In this document: positions 51,257 to 59,973 of the stretch, piece after piece | Layout of the letters: every line of letters begins with the position of its first letter | Numbering within the stretch: the stretch's first letter is position 1 | Assembly (NCBI GenBank): GCA_024233935.1 | Contig: JACKOY010000009.1 | Span: 82,086 to 146,085 of the forward strand | Direction: 5' to 3' | DNA length: 64,000 nucleotides | DNA from: Spirochaetales bacterium | Lineage (GTDB): Bacteria > Spirochaetota > Leptospiria > Leptospirales > Leptonemataceae | Program-made: the position numbers and the translations under genes | Notes under the pieces: model-generated | What the model was told of the DNA's origin: nothing | What the model saw: only the letters and a program-made list of their open reading frames with translations | Database searches by the model: none

Positions 51257-52369
51257 GTGAAACTCGAGTCACTGGAGCTGAAGGGCTTTCGGACATACGT
51301 GTCGCTCGCGCTTGAGTTCCCTGCCCGGCTGACCTTTATCATCGGTCCTAACGCGAACGGTAAGACGAACATCCTGGAAGCGATCGGCATGCTTTCGTTT
51401 GGCAAGTCGTTTCGCGGCGCCCCGGACATAGACCTTGTGAATCATGCAGGGAGCGCCTATCATGTGAGCGGCCGCTTCGAAAAGCGCGGGCGGCACTTCG
51501 AGCTGGCTCTTGGCTGCGACATAAGCGGATCCAAATTACGCAGACGCATCGTGCTTAACGGAAAGCAGCTGGCCGGGCGTGCGCAGATGATCGGGCACCT
51601 GGTTTCGGTCATCATGAGTCCAGCAGACATTCTGATTGTGGACGGTGGACCGGCCTATCGCCGGCGCTTTCTTGATCAGGTTCTCAGCTACCAAAATCCG
51701 GACTACCTTCGTGACCTGCTCTCTTACAACCGGGCCCTGCGGCAGCGAAACGCTCTACTCAAGAAGATCAAGGGGCAGCGAGAACGAATAAAAGAATTGG
51801 GTCCCTGGCAGGTGGAGCTGGCCCGCTTTGGTGACAGCCTGACCCGGGCCCGCCAACGATTTGTTTCCGAATTCCAGGATACCTTTCGGGAATCGCTGGG
51901 CAGCATATCGAACACCAGAGATGAAATCGGCCTGCGTCTGGAGTATTCCGCGGAACGCGAACCGGAAGGACTGCAGCAGGCTCTGGACTACTACGTTTCC
52001 AGGGACATTGCGCTGGGGCACACCACCGTGGGCCCACACCGACAGAACCTGTTGTTCGAACGCGACCGAATGGACATAACGCGTTTTGGAAGCCAGGGTC
52101 AGAAGCGCAGCCTGGTACTGGCGCTTCGCATTGCCCAATTTTCATTCTTGCGCGAGCGCTTGGATCTTCCGCCGGTGCTCTTGATTGACGACGTGATTCG
52201 GGAACTGGACGCAGCGCGCCGGGCGGCCTTCGTTACCCTTCTCAGGTCATGCGGTCAGGCGATCTTTACGACACCGGATCTTGACGGCCTGATGATCGAC
52301 GATTTTCAGCAGGATTCAGCGGTACTGCGCGTAACATCACCCGGGCGCGTCGAGTCCCTTTCAAAATAG
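51257..52369 (+). CDS. recF: DNA replication and repair protein RecF
   Basis: A 370-residue ABC-type ATPase of recombinational gap repair. Walker A is GPNANGKT (30-37), the signature motif is SQGQKRS, and Walker B is LLIDDVIRELD. It starts with GTG at 51257, in the usual dnaA-dnaN-recF order, 24 bases after dnaN. Confidence 0.97.
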   Translation: MKLESLELKGFRTYVSLALEFPARLTFIIGPNANGKTNILEAIGMLSFGKSFRGAPDIDLVNHAGSAYHVSGRFEKRGRHFELALGCDISGSKLRRRIVLNGKQLAGRAQMIGHLVSVIMSPADILIVDGGPAYRRRFLDQVLSYQNPDYLRDLLSYNRALRQRNALLKKIKGQRERIKELGPWQVELARFGDSLTRARQRFVSEFQDTFRESLGSISNTRDEIGLRLEYSAEREPEGLQQALDYYVSRDIALGHTTVGPHRQNLLFERDRMDITRFGSQGQKRSLVLALRIAQFSFLRERLDLPPVLLIDDVIRELDAARRAAFVTLLRSCGQAIFTTPDLDGLMIDDFQQDSAVLRVTSPGRVESLSK

Positions 52370-52404
52370 CTTGCGGGCCCTTGCTTTCCGGTGCATAGTC
52401 TGCC

Positions 52405-52842
52405 ATGCGTCGGAATCGGAGAAAGGGCAGTGATCGACCGGAGGCGGCTTCCGATCTGGGTTCTGCCCTGCGGGAGCATGTTTTCGGAGAAAAACCGAAC
52501 CCGGCCCTTCTGGCTCTGGCCCTGCTTCAGCGCGTTCAGAGCATCTGGCCCGACGCGGCGGGCTCTTTAGCGCGCCATTCCTGGCCGATAAAGATTAGTG
52601 AAGACGGCACTCTGGTCGTTCGTGTGGAAAAGGATGTCTACGCACAGGAATTCTCGCTCGCGAGTCGCCGGGTTATCGGCCGCCTCCGGGCCGCGCTTCA
52701 GGCCAACGTTGTGCGGATTCGCCTGCAGCGGGGTCCTCTTGATTCCGTCGCTATTCGGACTCCCGACAACGATTCGGAACCGGAATACAAACCGGAGGCC
52801 GGGGCGGCCGAACTACTGGAAGGGTTGAAAAAGAACTTATGA
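52405..52842 (+). CDS. DUF721 domain protein
   Basis: A 145-residue basic protein with the DUF721 shape (IWPDAAGSLARHSWPIKISEDGTLVVRVEKDVYAQEFSL, quoted in part), downstream of recF as in many bacteria and Leptospira. The role is unknown, and nucleic-acid binding is suspected. Its stop overlaps the next gene by 4 bases. Confidence 0.88.
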   Translation: MRRNRRKGSDRPEAASDLGSALREHVFGEKPNPALLALALLQRVQSIWPDAAGSLARHSWPIKISEDGTLVVRVEKDVYAQEFSLASRRVIGRLRAALQANVVRIRLQRGPLDSVAIRTPDNDSEPEYKPEAGAAELLEGLKKNL

Positions 52843-53189
52843 TGACAGTGATTTCTGTAGCGGGCATCGTTGTGGCGGCCCTCGTCTTTTTGCACCTGCT
52901 CCAGGCAAAAGACACGATTGACCACGGCGGCAAATCAGCCGTGAAGTCGGAAGAGGAGCAGCTCAATCGCCGTCGCGAAAAAGTCAATGCGATGCTGCGT
53001 TCGGCGAGCACCCGCCGTACCTGTCCGGTTTGTCGCACGCCGCTCACCACAAATGAATATTTGATCTGCGCCATGGAGCCGGAGTCGCAAGAAGATCGTC
53101 GGCGCCAGGTGCATATCTTCGGCTGTCAGCATTGCTTCAGCACCGACGGAGTGAATGTGAACCAATACGAGATGGTCCAGGAATTCTAG
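52839..53189 (+). CDS. Small membrane protein with zinc-ribbon-like cysteines
   Basis: A 116-residue protein: one hydrophobic helix (residues 3-20), a coiled linker, then CPVCRTPLTTNEYLIC and CQHC, a likely treble-clef or zinc-ribbon site (CPVC...CQHC). It starts with ATGATG overlapping the DUF721 stop. Position next to dnaN-recF-DUF721 is unusual: leptospiral neighbours normally have gyrB here. Confidence 0.72.
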   Translation: MMTVISVAGIVVAALVFLHLLQAKDTIDHGGKSAVKSEEEQLNRRREKVNAMLRSASTRRTCPVCRTPLTTNEYLICAMEPESQEDRRRQVHIFGCQHCFSTDGVNVNQYEMVQEF

Positions 53190-53190
53190 T

Positions 53191-53724
53191 ATGGCCGGCC
53201 ACCGTTCCTTAATTCTGACAGTGGTCCTCTTGATCGTCGCATGCCAGTCGGGCACCCGCCGGGAACTGCAAACGCCGTTGCACCAGGAGCGGCAATCGCG
53301 GGATGCAGCTCCCTCTGGGAATCACTGCACTCTGGACACGGAAGCAGCAGAGAAGGTCCGGATCGGAATCAATCGCCTGCGGAGTCGCCAGCGGAGTATG
53401 CCGTTGATTGTCGATGGTCCTTTGATGGCTGCCGCTCAAGATCATGCGCGCTTCCTGCTTCAGAAGTCGGAACTTACCCACGCCGGTCAACGCGGCGACG
53501 GTCCTGCGGAGCGTTTGGAAAACCTGGGTCTGACGCGTCGCTTTGTAGCAGAGAATCTGGCCCGTTTTCACCATCGTGACGACCCGCATGATTATGTTCT
53601 TGGCTATTGGTGGGAGCAGAATCAAGAGGGCGAGAATATGATTCTCTCGCGCTATCACCGTATGGGTTTTGCTTTTGCCGGGGACTCTGATTATTGCGTG
53701 GCTGTTCTTTTACTGACCAACTGA
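53191..53724 (+). CDS. CAP/SCP-domain lipoprotein
   Basis: A 177-residue predicted lipoprotein (LIVAC, Cys18) with a CAP domain: GINRLRSRQRSMPLIVDGPLMAAAQDHARFL, ELTHAGQRGDGPAERLENLG and VLGYWWEQNQEGENMI (in part). CAP proteins of bacteria bind or cleave cell-wall or lipid ligands. It starts two bases after the zinc-ribbon gene and overlaps the convergent TauE/SafE gene by 15 bases. Confidence 0.85.
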   Translation: MAGHRSLILTVVLLIVACQSGTRRELQTPLHQERQSRDAAPSGNHCTLDTEAAEKVRIGINRLRSRQRSMPLIVDGPLMAAAQDHARFLLQKSELTHAGQRGDGPAERLENLGLTRRFVAENLARFHHRDDPHDYVLGYWWEQNQEGENMILSRYHRMGFAFAGDSDYCVAVLLLTN

Positions 53725-54546
53725 TTCGAGCAGCATGCGCAAGCCGACCAGTACCTGGAGCAGGGCCAGTGTGAGACGCAGATGTCGGGACTTGACAGAA
53801 CCCATCAGGCGCGCTCCGATCACACCTCCGAGCACACCGCCCGCGAGCAGTGGCAGGATCAACGGGAGATACACGTACCCCAATCGTGGTTGCGGCGGCA
53901 GATCACGAACCGGAGCATAAAAGGAATCGATCAAGAAGCCCGCATTGGCGGCAAGGGCAATAAACACGATGCAAAACGTCGAGGTCGCGATTGCGACTTG
54001 CGGTTGGGCGCGGAATATTACCATCAATGCGGGCACCATAAAAAAACCGCCACCGATGCCGGTCAGAGCTGAGACGATACCGGTGAAGATTCCGATGGGC
54101 ACCAAAAGCAGTATGCGGTAGGGCATCGCATCGAACCCGGACGATGAAGGCTCTGCGACCCGATCTTTCGGTCGCCGGAGCAAAATGATTCCGGCGCTGG
54201 CAAATAACAGCGCGGCGAACACCAGGCCCAGTTGATCGGTGCTGAGTTGCAGGGCAAGGCGACTGCCGATCAGAGCGCCGCCCGCATCGCTCAATCCCAG
54301 GATGAGGCCTTCGCGAAGAAGGACGCGGCCCGCCTTGAGGTTCACCCAGGATGCAGCGCCGGCGAAGAGCACCATTAACAGGAATGAACCAGCAATGGCC
54401 TGAACGCCCAGCGTCGAGGCCGGCATATTCATGGAATCGCCGGCGAAGCGCAAAACGGGCACGGTGAAAACACCGCCGCCAATTCCCAGACTGCTCGAGA
54501 GCAGCGCAATGGCCAGCCCGGCCAGAGCGAGAAAGAGCGCAGACAT
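53710..54546 (-). CDS. TauE/SafE-family membrane transporter
   Basis: A 278-residue, about eight-TM protein with two repeats: LSSSLGIGGGVFTVPVL (residues ~16-32) and SALTGIGGGFFMVPALM, the signature of sulfite/organosulfonate exporters and related permeases. Substrate is not predictable; sulfite, sulfur-containing anions or others are possible. It is convergent with the CAP gene. Confidence 0.9.
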   Translation of the reverse strand: MSALFLALAGLAIALLSSSLGIGGGVFTVPVLRFAGDSMNMPASTLGVQAIAGSFLLMVLFAGAASWVNLKAGRVLLREGLILGLSDAGGALIGSRLALQLSTDQLGLVFAALLFASAGIILLRRPKDRVAEPSSSGFDAMPYRILLLVPIGIFTGIVSALTGIGGGFFMVPALMVIFRAQPQVAIATSTFCIVFIALAANAGFLIDSFYAPVRDLPPQPRLGYVYLPLILPLLAGGVLGGVIGARLMGSVKSRHLRLTLALLQVLVGLRMLLESVGQ

Positions 54547-54690
54547 GAGTCCCGAATCAGGTCCAGGTCACCCGCAGACCACTACTTTCGAGTCGAATTC
54601 CCCAGGCTTTTCGCCCGAATGCCCGGTTTGCGTGGAAAAAGTCCGGAAAATGCTGGAAAAATGAACCGCCCGGCCCGTCAAAGATGAAAT

Positions 54691-55590
54691 ATGGCAAACG
54701 ATCTCAGCGCGCTGGCTCCCGGGGAGCTGGAACAGGCGAGGAGCATACTGAGTGGGCTGGCGGAGGCCCTGCAGGCCCGTAAGGTTCTGGGGAGCGCGAC
54801 GGGCATGATTCCAGACGAGGAAATTGTGCTCAACTCCATCAAACATCCCGAGCGAGGCGACATCCTGGTCACGGTGATGCGCGAAAACAAGCGCCTGCAT
54901 CTATTCGTTTCCAACCGCAGGGATCCCGATAATCCGTTCGCTATTATGGACGGAAAGATGCTCCGGGATTTTCCGGGACGGCGGCCGTTGAACAGTCACA
55001 AGACCGTTCTGAAAGAAGGTGAGTACGCGCTATTTTTGATCACGATTCAGGACCGCGAAATGCTGCGCGCGCATGAGAAGGAACTGGTCCAGGTCTATTC
55101 GGTGCACTTTGGCCTGGCCGAGGAGCCGCGCCGGGCCCCGCGGGCTGAGGCGGACGTCGGAAACAAACCGGTTTCCGAGTGTACGCCCCAGGAACTCTGG
55201 GAAGTGTACCGCCGGGCCGCCACGGGCGATTCGCGTGTGCTGGAAATCGAGAGGCGGTTTTTTGGAGTTCCACTTACTTACAGTCGATACCGCGGTTCGA
55301 AGAAAGAAGAGCTGCTGATTCTGTCCCCCGACAAGTACAAAGAAAAGATCGGTCAGCTAATTCGCGACGCATATCCGTACGGGGTCCGCGTTTCCCTCAG
55401 GCGCGACTATCCGGCCGAACACGCGGAGAAGCTCGAAGAGGTGCATGGATACCTTCGCAATCTTGCGGAGCAATACCGTCAGCAGATTGCGGAGGACGCG
55501 CCGGACAATCTGCGGTCCCATGTGGAACGCGTCTGCGAATACATAGAAGACATCGTGAAAAATGACCCGCAGCTATCTCACATCGTCTGA
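54691..55590 (+). CDS. Hypothetical cytoplasmic protein
   Basis: A 299-residue protein not recognised. It has mixed alpha/beta sequence with many Arg/Glu, MANDLSALAPGELEQ at the start and helical charged segments at the end (HAEKLEEVHGYLRNLAEQYRQ, in part). No signal peptide, TM or nucleotide motif. The ATG at 54691 follows AGATGAA; it stands alone, with a small lipoprotein gene convergent and overlapping by 18 bases at its end. Confidence 0.72.
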   Translation: MANDLSALAPGELEQARSILSGLAEALQARKVLGSATGMIPDEEIVLNSIKHPERGDILVTVMRENKRLHLFVSNRRDPDNPFAIMDGKMLRDFPGRRPLNSHKTVLKEGEYALFLITIQDREMLRAHEKELVQVYSVHFGLAEEPRRAPRAEADVGNKPVSECTPQELWEVYRRAATGDSRVLEIERRFFGVPLTYSRYRGSKKEELLILSPDKYKEKIGQLIRDAYPYGVRVSLRRDYPAEHAEKLEEVHGYLRNLAEQYRQQIAEDAPDNLRSHVERVCEYIEDIVKNDPQLSHIV

Positions 55591-55920
55591 GCAACGATAA
55601 CGCGCCCAATAGTAAGTCCGGTAGTATGTTCGTGACCCGCCGGGACCGTAAGCGCTGAAATCACGCACCACCTGGCTCTGTTCGTCTAGTCCATCCTCAA
55701 GCAACTCCGGATCCGCGCATTCGATGCTGCGCATCAGCGTTGCGCGAGCGGCCTCGAGGTCTGCTGGTCGTAGGTCTTCCAGCCGTCGGTAGTCCACCAG
55801 CACGCGCCGCGTGATCGAAGCATCTTCGTAGTTGCGACGTACCACGATGGCCGTTCTCTCGGGCGGCGCGCAGGCGATCACCATCCAGACCAGCGCCAGG
55901 TTCAGCGGCAGCTTATTCAC
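55573..55920 (-). CDS. Small hypothetical lipoprotein
   Basis: A 115-residue protein from the GTG at 55920, which gives MNKLPLNLALVWMVIAC (a signal peptide with lipobox VIAC, Cys17). The mature part is Tyr/Arg-rich at the end (TYYRTYYWARYRC) with no known domain. Longer frames to 56052 start without a signal peptide and overlap the VOC gene's leader. It is convergent with the preceding gene. Confidence 0.6.
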   Translation of the reverse strand: MNKLPLNLALVWMVIACAPPERTAIVVRRNYEDASITRRVLVDYRRLEDLRPADLEAARATLMRSIECADPELLEDGLDEQSQVVRDFSAYGPGGSRTYYRTYYWARYRCSDDVR

Positions 55921-56072
55921 AGTATCAAGGCAGCACGGAAGTGCTTTCCTGGCAAGCTTCTTGTCGGATGGCCATACCGGGGAACACGACCGGAACATCA
56001 CTTTGCTTGACGCGCTGCAAATTGATTGATGTACCTTTCGTCCAGAGTACACTCTTCATCGCGAGGCACAGT

Positions 56073-56441
56073 ATGCGCAATTCGGTTGGTTGGTTTGAAA
56101 TCTACGTGCAGGATAGCAAGCGGGCTAAGACCTTCTATGAGTTCGTTCTGCAGACCCGTTTGGAGAAATTGAACTCCCCCGAGATTACCATGTGGGCCTT
56201 TCCCGGGTCCCCGGAAAATCCCGGGGCGGCGGGGGCTTTGGTGCATATGCCGGGCATGCCTTCCGGGGGCAACAGCGTGCTGGTGTACTTCAGCTGTGCC
56301 GATTGCGGCGTCGAGGCCGGACGGGTGGTCAGCGCCGGGGGGAAAATTCACAAGGACAAGTTCCCAATCGGCGAATATGGATTCATTGCGCTGGCGGTGG
56401 ACACGGAGGGGAACATGTTTGGCCTGCATTCCATGAAGTAG
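56073..56441 (+). CDS. VOC-family (glyoxalase/dioxygenase fold) protein
   Basis: A 122-residue single-module VOC protein: WFEIYVQDSKRAKTFYEFVL at the N-terminus, VLVYFSCADC in the middle and ALAVDTEGNMFGLHS at the end, where VOC enzymes bind metal with His/Glu. These ends are weak, so the substrate and even metal use are uncertain. The ATG at 56073 has GAGG upstream. Confidence 0.85.
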   Translation: MRNSVGWFEIYVQDSKRAKTFYEFVLQTRLEKLNSPEITMWAFPGSPENPGAAGALVHMPGMPSGGNSVLVYFSCADCGVEAGRVVSAGGKIHKDKFPIGEYGFIALAVDTEGNMFGLHSMK

Positions 56442-56576
56442 GATCCGTTTCATAGTCACCTGGTTTTTCTCGCTTGCGGTTCGCAGCAAAACCTGGGGTT
56501 GGGATTGTGCTCGCCGCCGGTTTCAGGCCGGGTCGACCTACGCAATTTACGAACTTTCTGGGGAGGATATCCTGCT

Positions 56577-57011
56577 ATGATTTCCCGAAATCTGATTTTT
56601 CTGCCGCTATTGACGGAGATGCTTTTGACTTTGTACGCCTTTGCTCTTTTGAGCGTGCGCAAAAGCCGGGCCCGCAAAGCCGGCCTCGTCAATCTGGATC
56701 GGGTGTCGCTTCACGATGATGCATGGCCTGAGGACGTTCAGAAGGTCAGCAACAATATACGAAATCAATTCCAGCTACCGATCCTGTTTGGGCTTCTGAT
56801 GCTCGTGCTCTGGGCGATGCAGGAAACGAGCGTTTTCGTGCAAGCGCTTGCCTGGACGTTCGTGGCGAGTCGGGTGCTACACTTCTTTGTACATACGGGT
56901 TCTAATTACGTGCCCGTCCGTCGACGCATATTTACATTCGGTTTTCTGATCGTTTTGGTGTTGCTTGGCATTTCCTTCTGGACAATTCTTCGCGGCCCGG
57001 GAAGCCTTTGA
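56577..57011 (+). CDS. MAPEG-family membrane protein
   Basis: A 144-residue, four-TM membrane protein with MAPEG features: ISRNLIFLPLLTEMLLTLYAF at the start, a DRVSLHD-type cytosolic loop, then NNIRNQFQLPILFGLLML (the family's N-x-F-E-x-x-P segment) and FVASRVLHFFVHTGSN. MAPEG proteins are glutathione- or lipid-related membrane enzymes. The ATG at 56577 has GGGAGG ten bases upstream. Confidence 0.85.
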   Translation: MISRNLIFLPLLTEMLLTLYAFALLSVRKSRARKAGLVNLDRVSLHDDAWPEDVQKVSNNIRNQFQLPILFGLLMLVLWAMQETSVFVQALAWTFVASRVLHFFVHTGSNYVPVRRRIFTFGFLIVLVLLGISFWTILRGPGSL

Positions 57012-57113
57012 AAGCGACCGAGATCTGACTGTGATCGTTGCCTGGCATCAAAGATACCGGTCTTTCAGATGGGAGGGCCACCGCGCCCGCGTCCGGCTAT
57101 CTGCGGAGGGACC

Positions 57114-57320
57114 ATGCGACCAATTCGGAACCTGAGTCGTGTGATCGTGATTGTGTGCATGATCGCATTGATTGCCTTCTCGATTGTTGGTGTCCTGGCG
57201 GGTTTTGAGGTTCAGGAAGCAAGCACGCGCATTGCGTGGCAGGCGGGGTATGGCGTGCTTGGTATCTTTTGCAGCGTGGCCCTTATCCTGCTTTTGCTGC
57301 GTTTTCAGCGCAACGATTAA
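57114..57320 (+). CDS. Small two-TM membrane protein
   Basis: A 68-residue protein with two hydrophobic segments (residues ~9-30 and 45-62) and a basic end. GGAGGG precedes the ATG at 57114, which is preferred over the 15 extra codons from 57069. No family recognised. Same strand as the MAPEG gene, 102 bases downstream. Confidence 0.6.
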   Translation: MRPIRNLSRVIVIVCMIALIAFSIVGVLAGFEVQEASTRIAWQAGYGVLGIFCSVALILLLLRFQRND

Positions 57321-57417
57321 TCCGGACGCAGCGCCAACATCATAGCCCATAGGCGCTGAGCCGATACGGATACGACGGGAATCTTTGCTTTCATGAAGCG
57401 TGCGCCCATTCCCTTTT

Positions 57418-58146
57418 TTATTTTTGCCTCTTCCGATCGAGCTGTAGTACGACGTTTAACGGAAAGTGATCAGATGCGACGCGTGTGACCTTGGTCCGAA
57501 TCACGTGATGGTGGTTCACTTTCCAGTGTTTGCTTGCAAAGACCTTGTCGAGCCGAAACAGGGGTGCGTACGATGGAAAGGTATTGTTTGCGCGGCTGTT
57601 TTCCGTACAGGTGTCAGGATAACCAGCCTGGAGAAAGAGGGCATTCAATTTGTGCCGACGGTCATTTCCATCGCCCAGAATGATCGTCGGCAGATTGCGC
57701 ATGCTGTCGTGGGAAGGACTCTGAAGAATTTTTCGCACCTGCCACATACGCTCGAAGGCGGCCAGCCCCAGGTGAAAGTTGAAAACCGCAATGTCACCGA
57801 CGGGAAGATTGATGCGGGAGACCAGGCAGCCGCGCCGCTTCTTGATGCCCCAGGTAATATTCAGATTCCGGCTTTCCTTGATCGGAAAGCGAGACAGAGT
57901 CGCGTTCCCATAGGCGCCTTTGCTGAGTTTGACGTTGAGGCCCAGGTTGTAGGCCATTCCCAGCTCTTCCGCCAGCACCCGGGCCAGGTCCTGGGTGCGG
58001 GAACGCGGTGCGTACTGGTCCACTTCCTGAAGTGCAATGATATCCGCGTCGGCTTCCCTCAATGTCTCCAGAATTCGCTCCAGCCGGAAGAGACGATCGT
58101 TCCCGATGCCTTTGTGAATGTTGTAGGTGAGAAAGCTGACCCTCAA
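57418..58146 (-). CDS. Endonuclease/exonuclease/phosphatase-family protein
   Basis: A 242-residue EEP-fold hydrolase from the TTG at 58146 (MRVSFLTYNIHKG): NIHKG with the first metal Asn, ALQEVD with the metal Glu, then FNFHLGLAAFERMWQ, ILGDGNDR (Asp-x-Asn) and VASDHFPLN with the final Asp-His. All five EEP motifs are visible. An ATG at 58200 extends the protein by 18 residues that do not resemble the family; GGAGG precedes the TTG by 10 bases. Substrate unknown: it could be a nuclease, a sphingomyelinase-like or a phosphatase enzyme. Confidence 0.85.
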   Translation of the reverse strand: MRVSFLTYNIHKGIGNDRLFRLERILETLREADADIIALQEVDQYAPRSRTQDLARVLAEELGMAYNLGLNVKLSKGAYGNATLSRFPIKESRNLNITWGIKKRRGCLVSRINLPVGDIAVFNFHLGLAAFERMWQVRKILQSPSHDSMRNLPTIILGDGNDRRHKLNALFLQAGYPDTCTENSRANNTFPSYAPLFRLDKVFASKHWKVNHHHVIRTKVTRVASDHFPLNVVLQLDRKRQK

Positions 58147-58224
58147 TTGAATCGGGCCTCCCGGCCGGGAAAACGGTTGATAGAGGGGACTGCCGCACAT
58201 TCTATGAGCGCTTGAGGCTGGAAA

Positions 58225-59277
58225 ATGAACATAAAAGCTGCAGAACTATTTAAAGAATTCAAAGATCGGGGCGTGTTGCGTGAGATGATCGGTGCCGATG
58301 CCGTGATCGAAGGGCTGGCGCCGGTGGAGTCGTGCGGAGCCCGCGATCTGGTCTTTCTGGCGCGAGCCGAGCACGCGCAGAAGTTGGGGGACCGCAAGCC
58401 GGCCGCGGCTATTGTCAGCGCCGAATGCATTGAACTCCTCAAAGGTCGCGGGGTACCGCTCCTCGTAAGCGATAACGTCAACCTGGCCCAGGCCTGGATC
58501 AAGCAAAAGTACGGTGACCGGGACCTGCGGAACACGGAATGGCCCCGGATCCATCCATCGGCCGTCATCCACGAGTCCACCCGGGTTCCTGAGAGTGTTG
58601 TCATAGGCCCCAATGTTACCATCGGGCGAAACGTGTCTCTCGGTGAGAATTGCGTCATCATGGCGGGCAGCGTCGTAGAATACGATGCGGTGATCGGCGA
58701 GAATACCGTCATCCACCCGGGGGTTGTTGTCGGGTATGGTTGCGAGATCGGTCGTGATTGCTGGCTGAAGTCCGGCTGCATCATTGGTTCGGAGGGGTTT
58801 GGATTCGCGCAGGATGAGCACCGCAAGCACCATCGCATTCCCCAGACCGGGAAGGTCGTAATCGAGGATCGAGTCGTGATTGGAGCGAATGACACTGTCG
58901 ACCGCGCCGCCTACGGCGTAACGCGCCTGAAGTCCGGCACAATATTCGATACCCTGTGCCACGTGGCTCATAACTGCGAGATCGGTGAGGACTGTATTAT
59001 CGTCTCAATGACCGGGATTGCGGGGTCGACGGTGCTTGGCGATCGCGTCATCTGCAGCGGCCAGACGGGCATCCTGGATCACCTGAATATCCCTTCGGAC
59101 ACGATCTTACTGCACCGGGCCGGAGTTACCCAGAACGTGAAGGCTTCCGGCGTCTACGCATTTCATCCATTGATGCCGATCGGTGATTACATGAAAAACG
59201 CGGCGGTCCTCAGGAAGATTCACGAAGTGAAGCGAAAGGTGGGCCAGTTGGACAAGAGACTCGAAGGCCAGACCTGA
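58225..59277 (+). CDS. lpxD: UDP-3-O-acylglucosamine N-acyltransferase
   Basis: Adds the second acyl chain in lipid A synthesis. The 350-residue protein has the N-terminal uridine-binding part with RDLVFLAR and a left-handed beta-helix of many (V/I)IGxxxxI hexapeptides (e.g. IGPNVTIGRN, IGENTVIHPG). The catalytic-type LCHVAHNCEIGED and AGSTVLGDRV follow, with a C-terminal helix (HEVKRKVGQLDKRLE). GAGG precedes the ATG. Divergent from the EEP gene. It shows the cell has an LPS-type outer membrane. No other lpx genes are in the window. Confidence 0.95.
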   Translation: MNIKAAELFKEFKDRGVLREMIGADAVIEGLAPVESCGARDLVFLARAEHAQKLGDRKPAAAIVSAECIELLKGRGVPLLVSDNVNLAQAWIKQKYGDRDLRNTEWPRIHPSAVIHESTRVPESVVIGPNVTIGRNVSLGENCVIMAGSVVEYDAVIGENTVIHPGVVVGYGCEIGRDCWLKSGCIIGSEGFGFAQDEHRKHHRIPQTGKVVIEDRVVIGANDTVDRAAYGVTRLKSGTIFDTLCHVAHNCEIGEDCIIVSMTGIAGSTVLGDRVICSGQTGILDHLNIPSDTILLHRAGVTQNVKASGVYAFHPLMPIGDYMKNAAVLRKIHEVKRKVGQLDKRLEGQT

Positions 59278-59384
59278 TTATTTTGGTTGTGCGGAAGCGG
59301 CCTGTTCGGGAGATAAACGCAGCCACCCGGAATTGACGGGCCCTGCGGAACGCCCTGGCGTCCGCCGCCCTCAGGGAGAACAAG

Positions 59385-59678
59385 ATGCCATATATCATAA
59401 CTGAACCATGTGAAGGGGTTTGCGACACTGCGTGCGTGGAAGTCTGCCCCGTGGATTGCATCCACCCCACCAAAGAAGAATGGCCTGAAAAGGGGTACGA
59501 AGAGGGCAAGCTGGAAGGCAAAATGCTCTTCATAGACCCCGAAGAGTGCATCGACTGTGGCGCCTGCGAACCGGTTTGCCCCGTGCAGGCGATTTTCGCC
59601 GAGGACGAAGTCCCGGAAGATCAGAAAAAGTTCATCCACAAGAACTACGAGTACTACGGTCACACCTACAACGGATAG
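59385..59678 (+). CDS. fdxA: 7Fe/8Fe ferredoxin
   Basis: A 97-residue ferredoxin: CEGVCDTACVEVCPVDCI at the start (Cys9, 13, 17, 21, 25) and ECIDCGACEPVCPVQAI (Cys55, 58, 61, 65), the pattern of bacterial dicluster ferredoxins with a 30-residue acidic loop between. Cys spacing in the first set is 4-4-4-4 rather than the usual 3-5-4, so it may carry a 3Fe-4S or 4Fe-4S cluster there. Its electron partners are not in the window. Confidence 0.93.
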   Translation: MPYIITEPCEGVCDTACVEVCPVDCIHPTKEEWPEKGYEEGKLEGKMLFIDPEECIDCGACEPVCPVQAIFAEDEVPEDQKKFIHKNYEYYGHTYNG

Positions 59679-59769
59679 GGCACAGGACATAATCAGCGGG
59701 CCATCCACGTCGTCTCACGCGCCCGGCATAATAGTTGACATGGCCCGACTGCCCAATGCCGTTGCAGGT

Positions 59770-59854
59770 GGAGGGATGTCCGAGCGGTTTAAGGAGGCGG
59801 TCTTGAAAACCGTTGTGCAGCAATGTACCGTGGGTTCGAATCCCACTCCCTCCG
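59770..59854 (+). tRNA. tRNA-Ser (anticodon TGA)
   Basis: 85 bases with acceptor GGAGGGA/TCCCTCC, a T-arm GTGGG-TTCGAAT-CCCAC, an anticodon arm GCGGT-CTTGAAA-ACCGT with anticodon TGA, and a long variable arm (class II). CCA is not encoded. Four bases separate it from the next tRNA. Confidence 0.97.
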
Positions 59855-59858
59855 AGAA

Positions 59859-59945
59859 GGAGAAGTGCCCGAGAGGCTGAAGGGAGCAGTTTGCTAAACT
59901 GTCGTACGCGCAAGTGTACCGCGGGTTCGAATCCCGCCTTCTCCG
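59859..59945 (+). tRNA. tRNA-Ser (anticodon GCT)
   Basis: 87 bases: acceptor GGAGAAG/CTTCTCC, T-arm GCGGG-TTCGAAT-CCCGC, anticodon arm with GCT in loop TTGCTAA, and a long variable arm. CCA is not encoded. Both tRNA genes are probably transcribed together, after the ferredoxin gene. Confidence 0.97.
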
Positions 59946-59973
59946 AACTTTGAACCCGCCGGGGTCCGTAACT

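Noticed and set aside
54545..54664. Short + strand frame ending CPVCVEKVRKMLEK before the 54691 gene
   Set aside because: No ribosome site, 39 residues, and overlaps the TauE/SafE start; could still be a small peptide.
59679..59769. TTGACA at about 59734 as a -35 box for the tRNA genes
   Set aside because: No credible -10 at the right distance before 59770.
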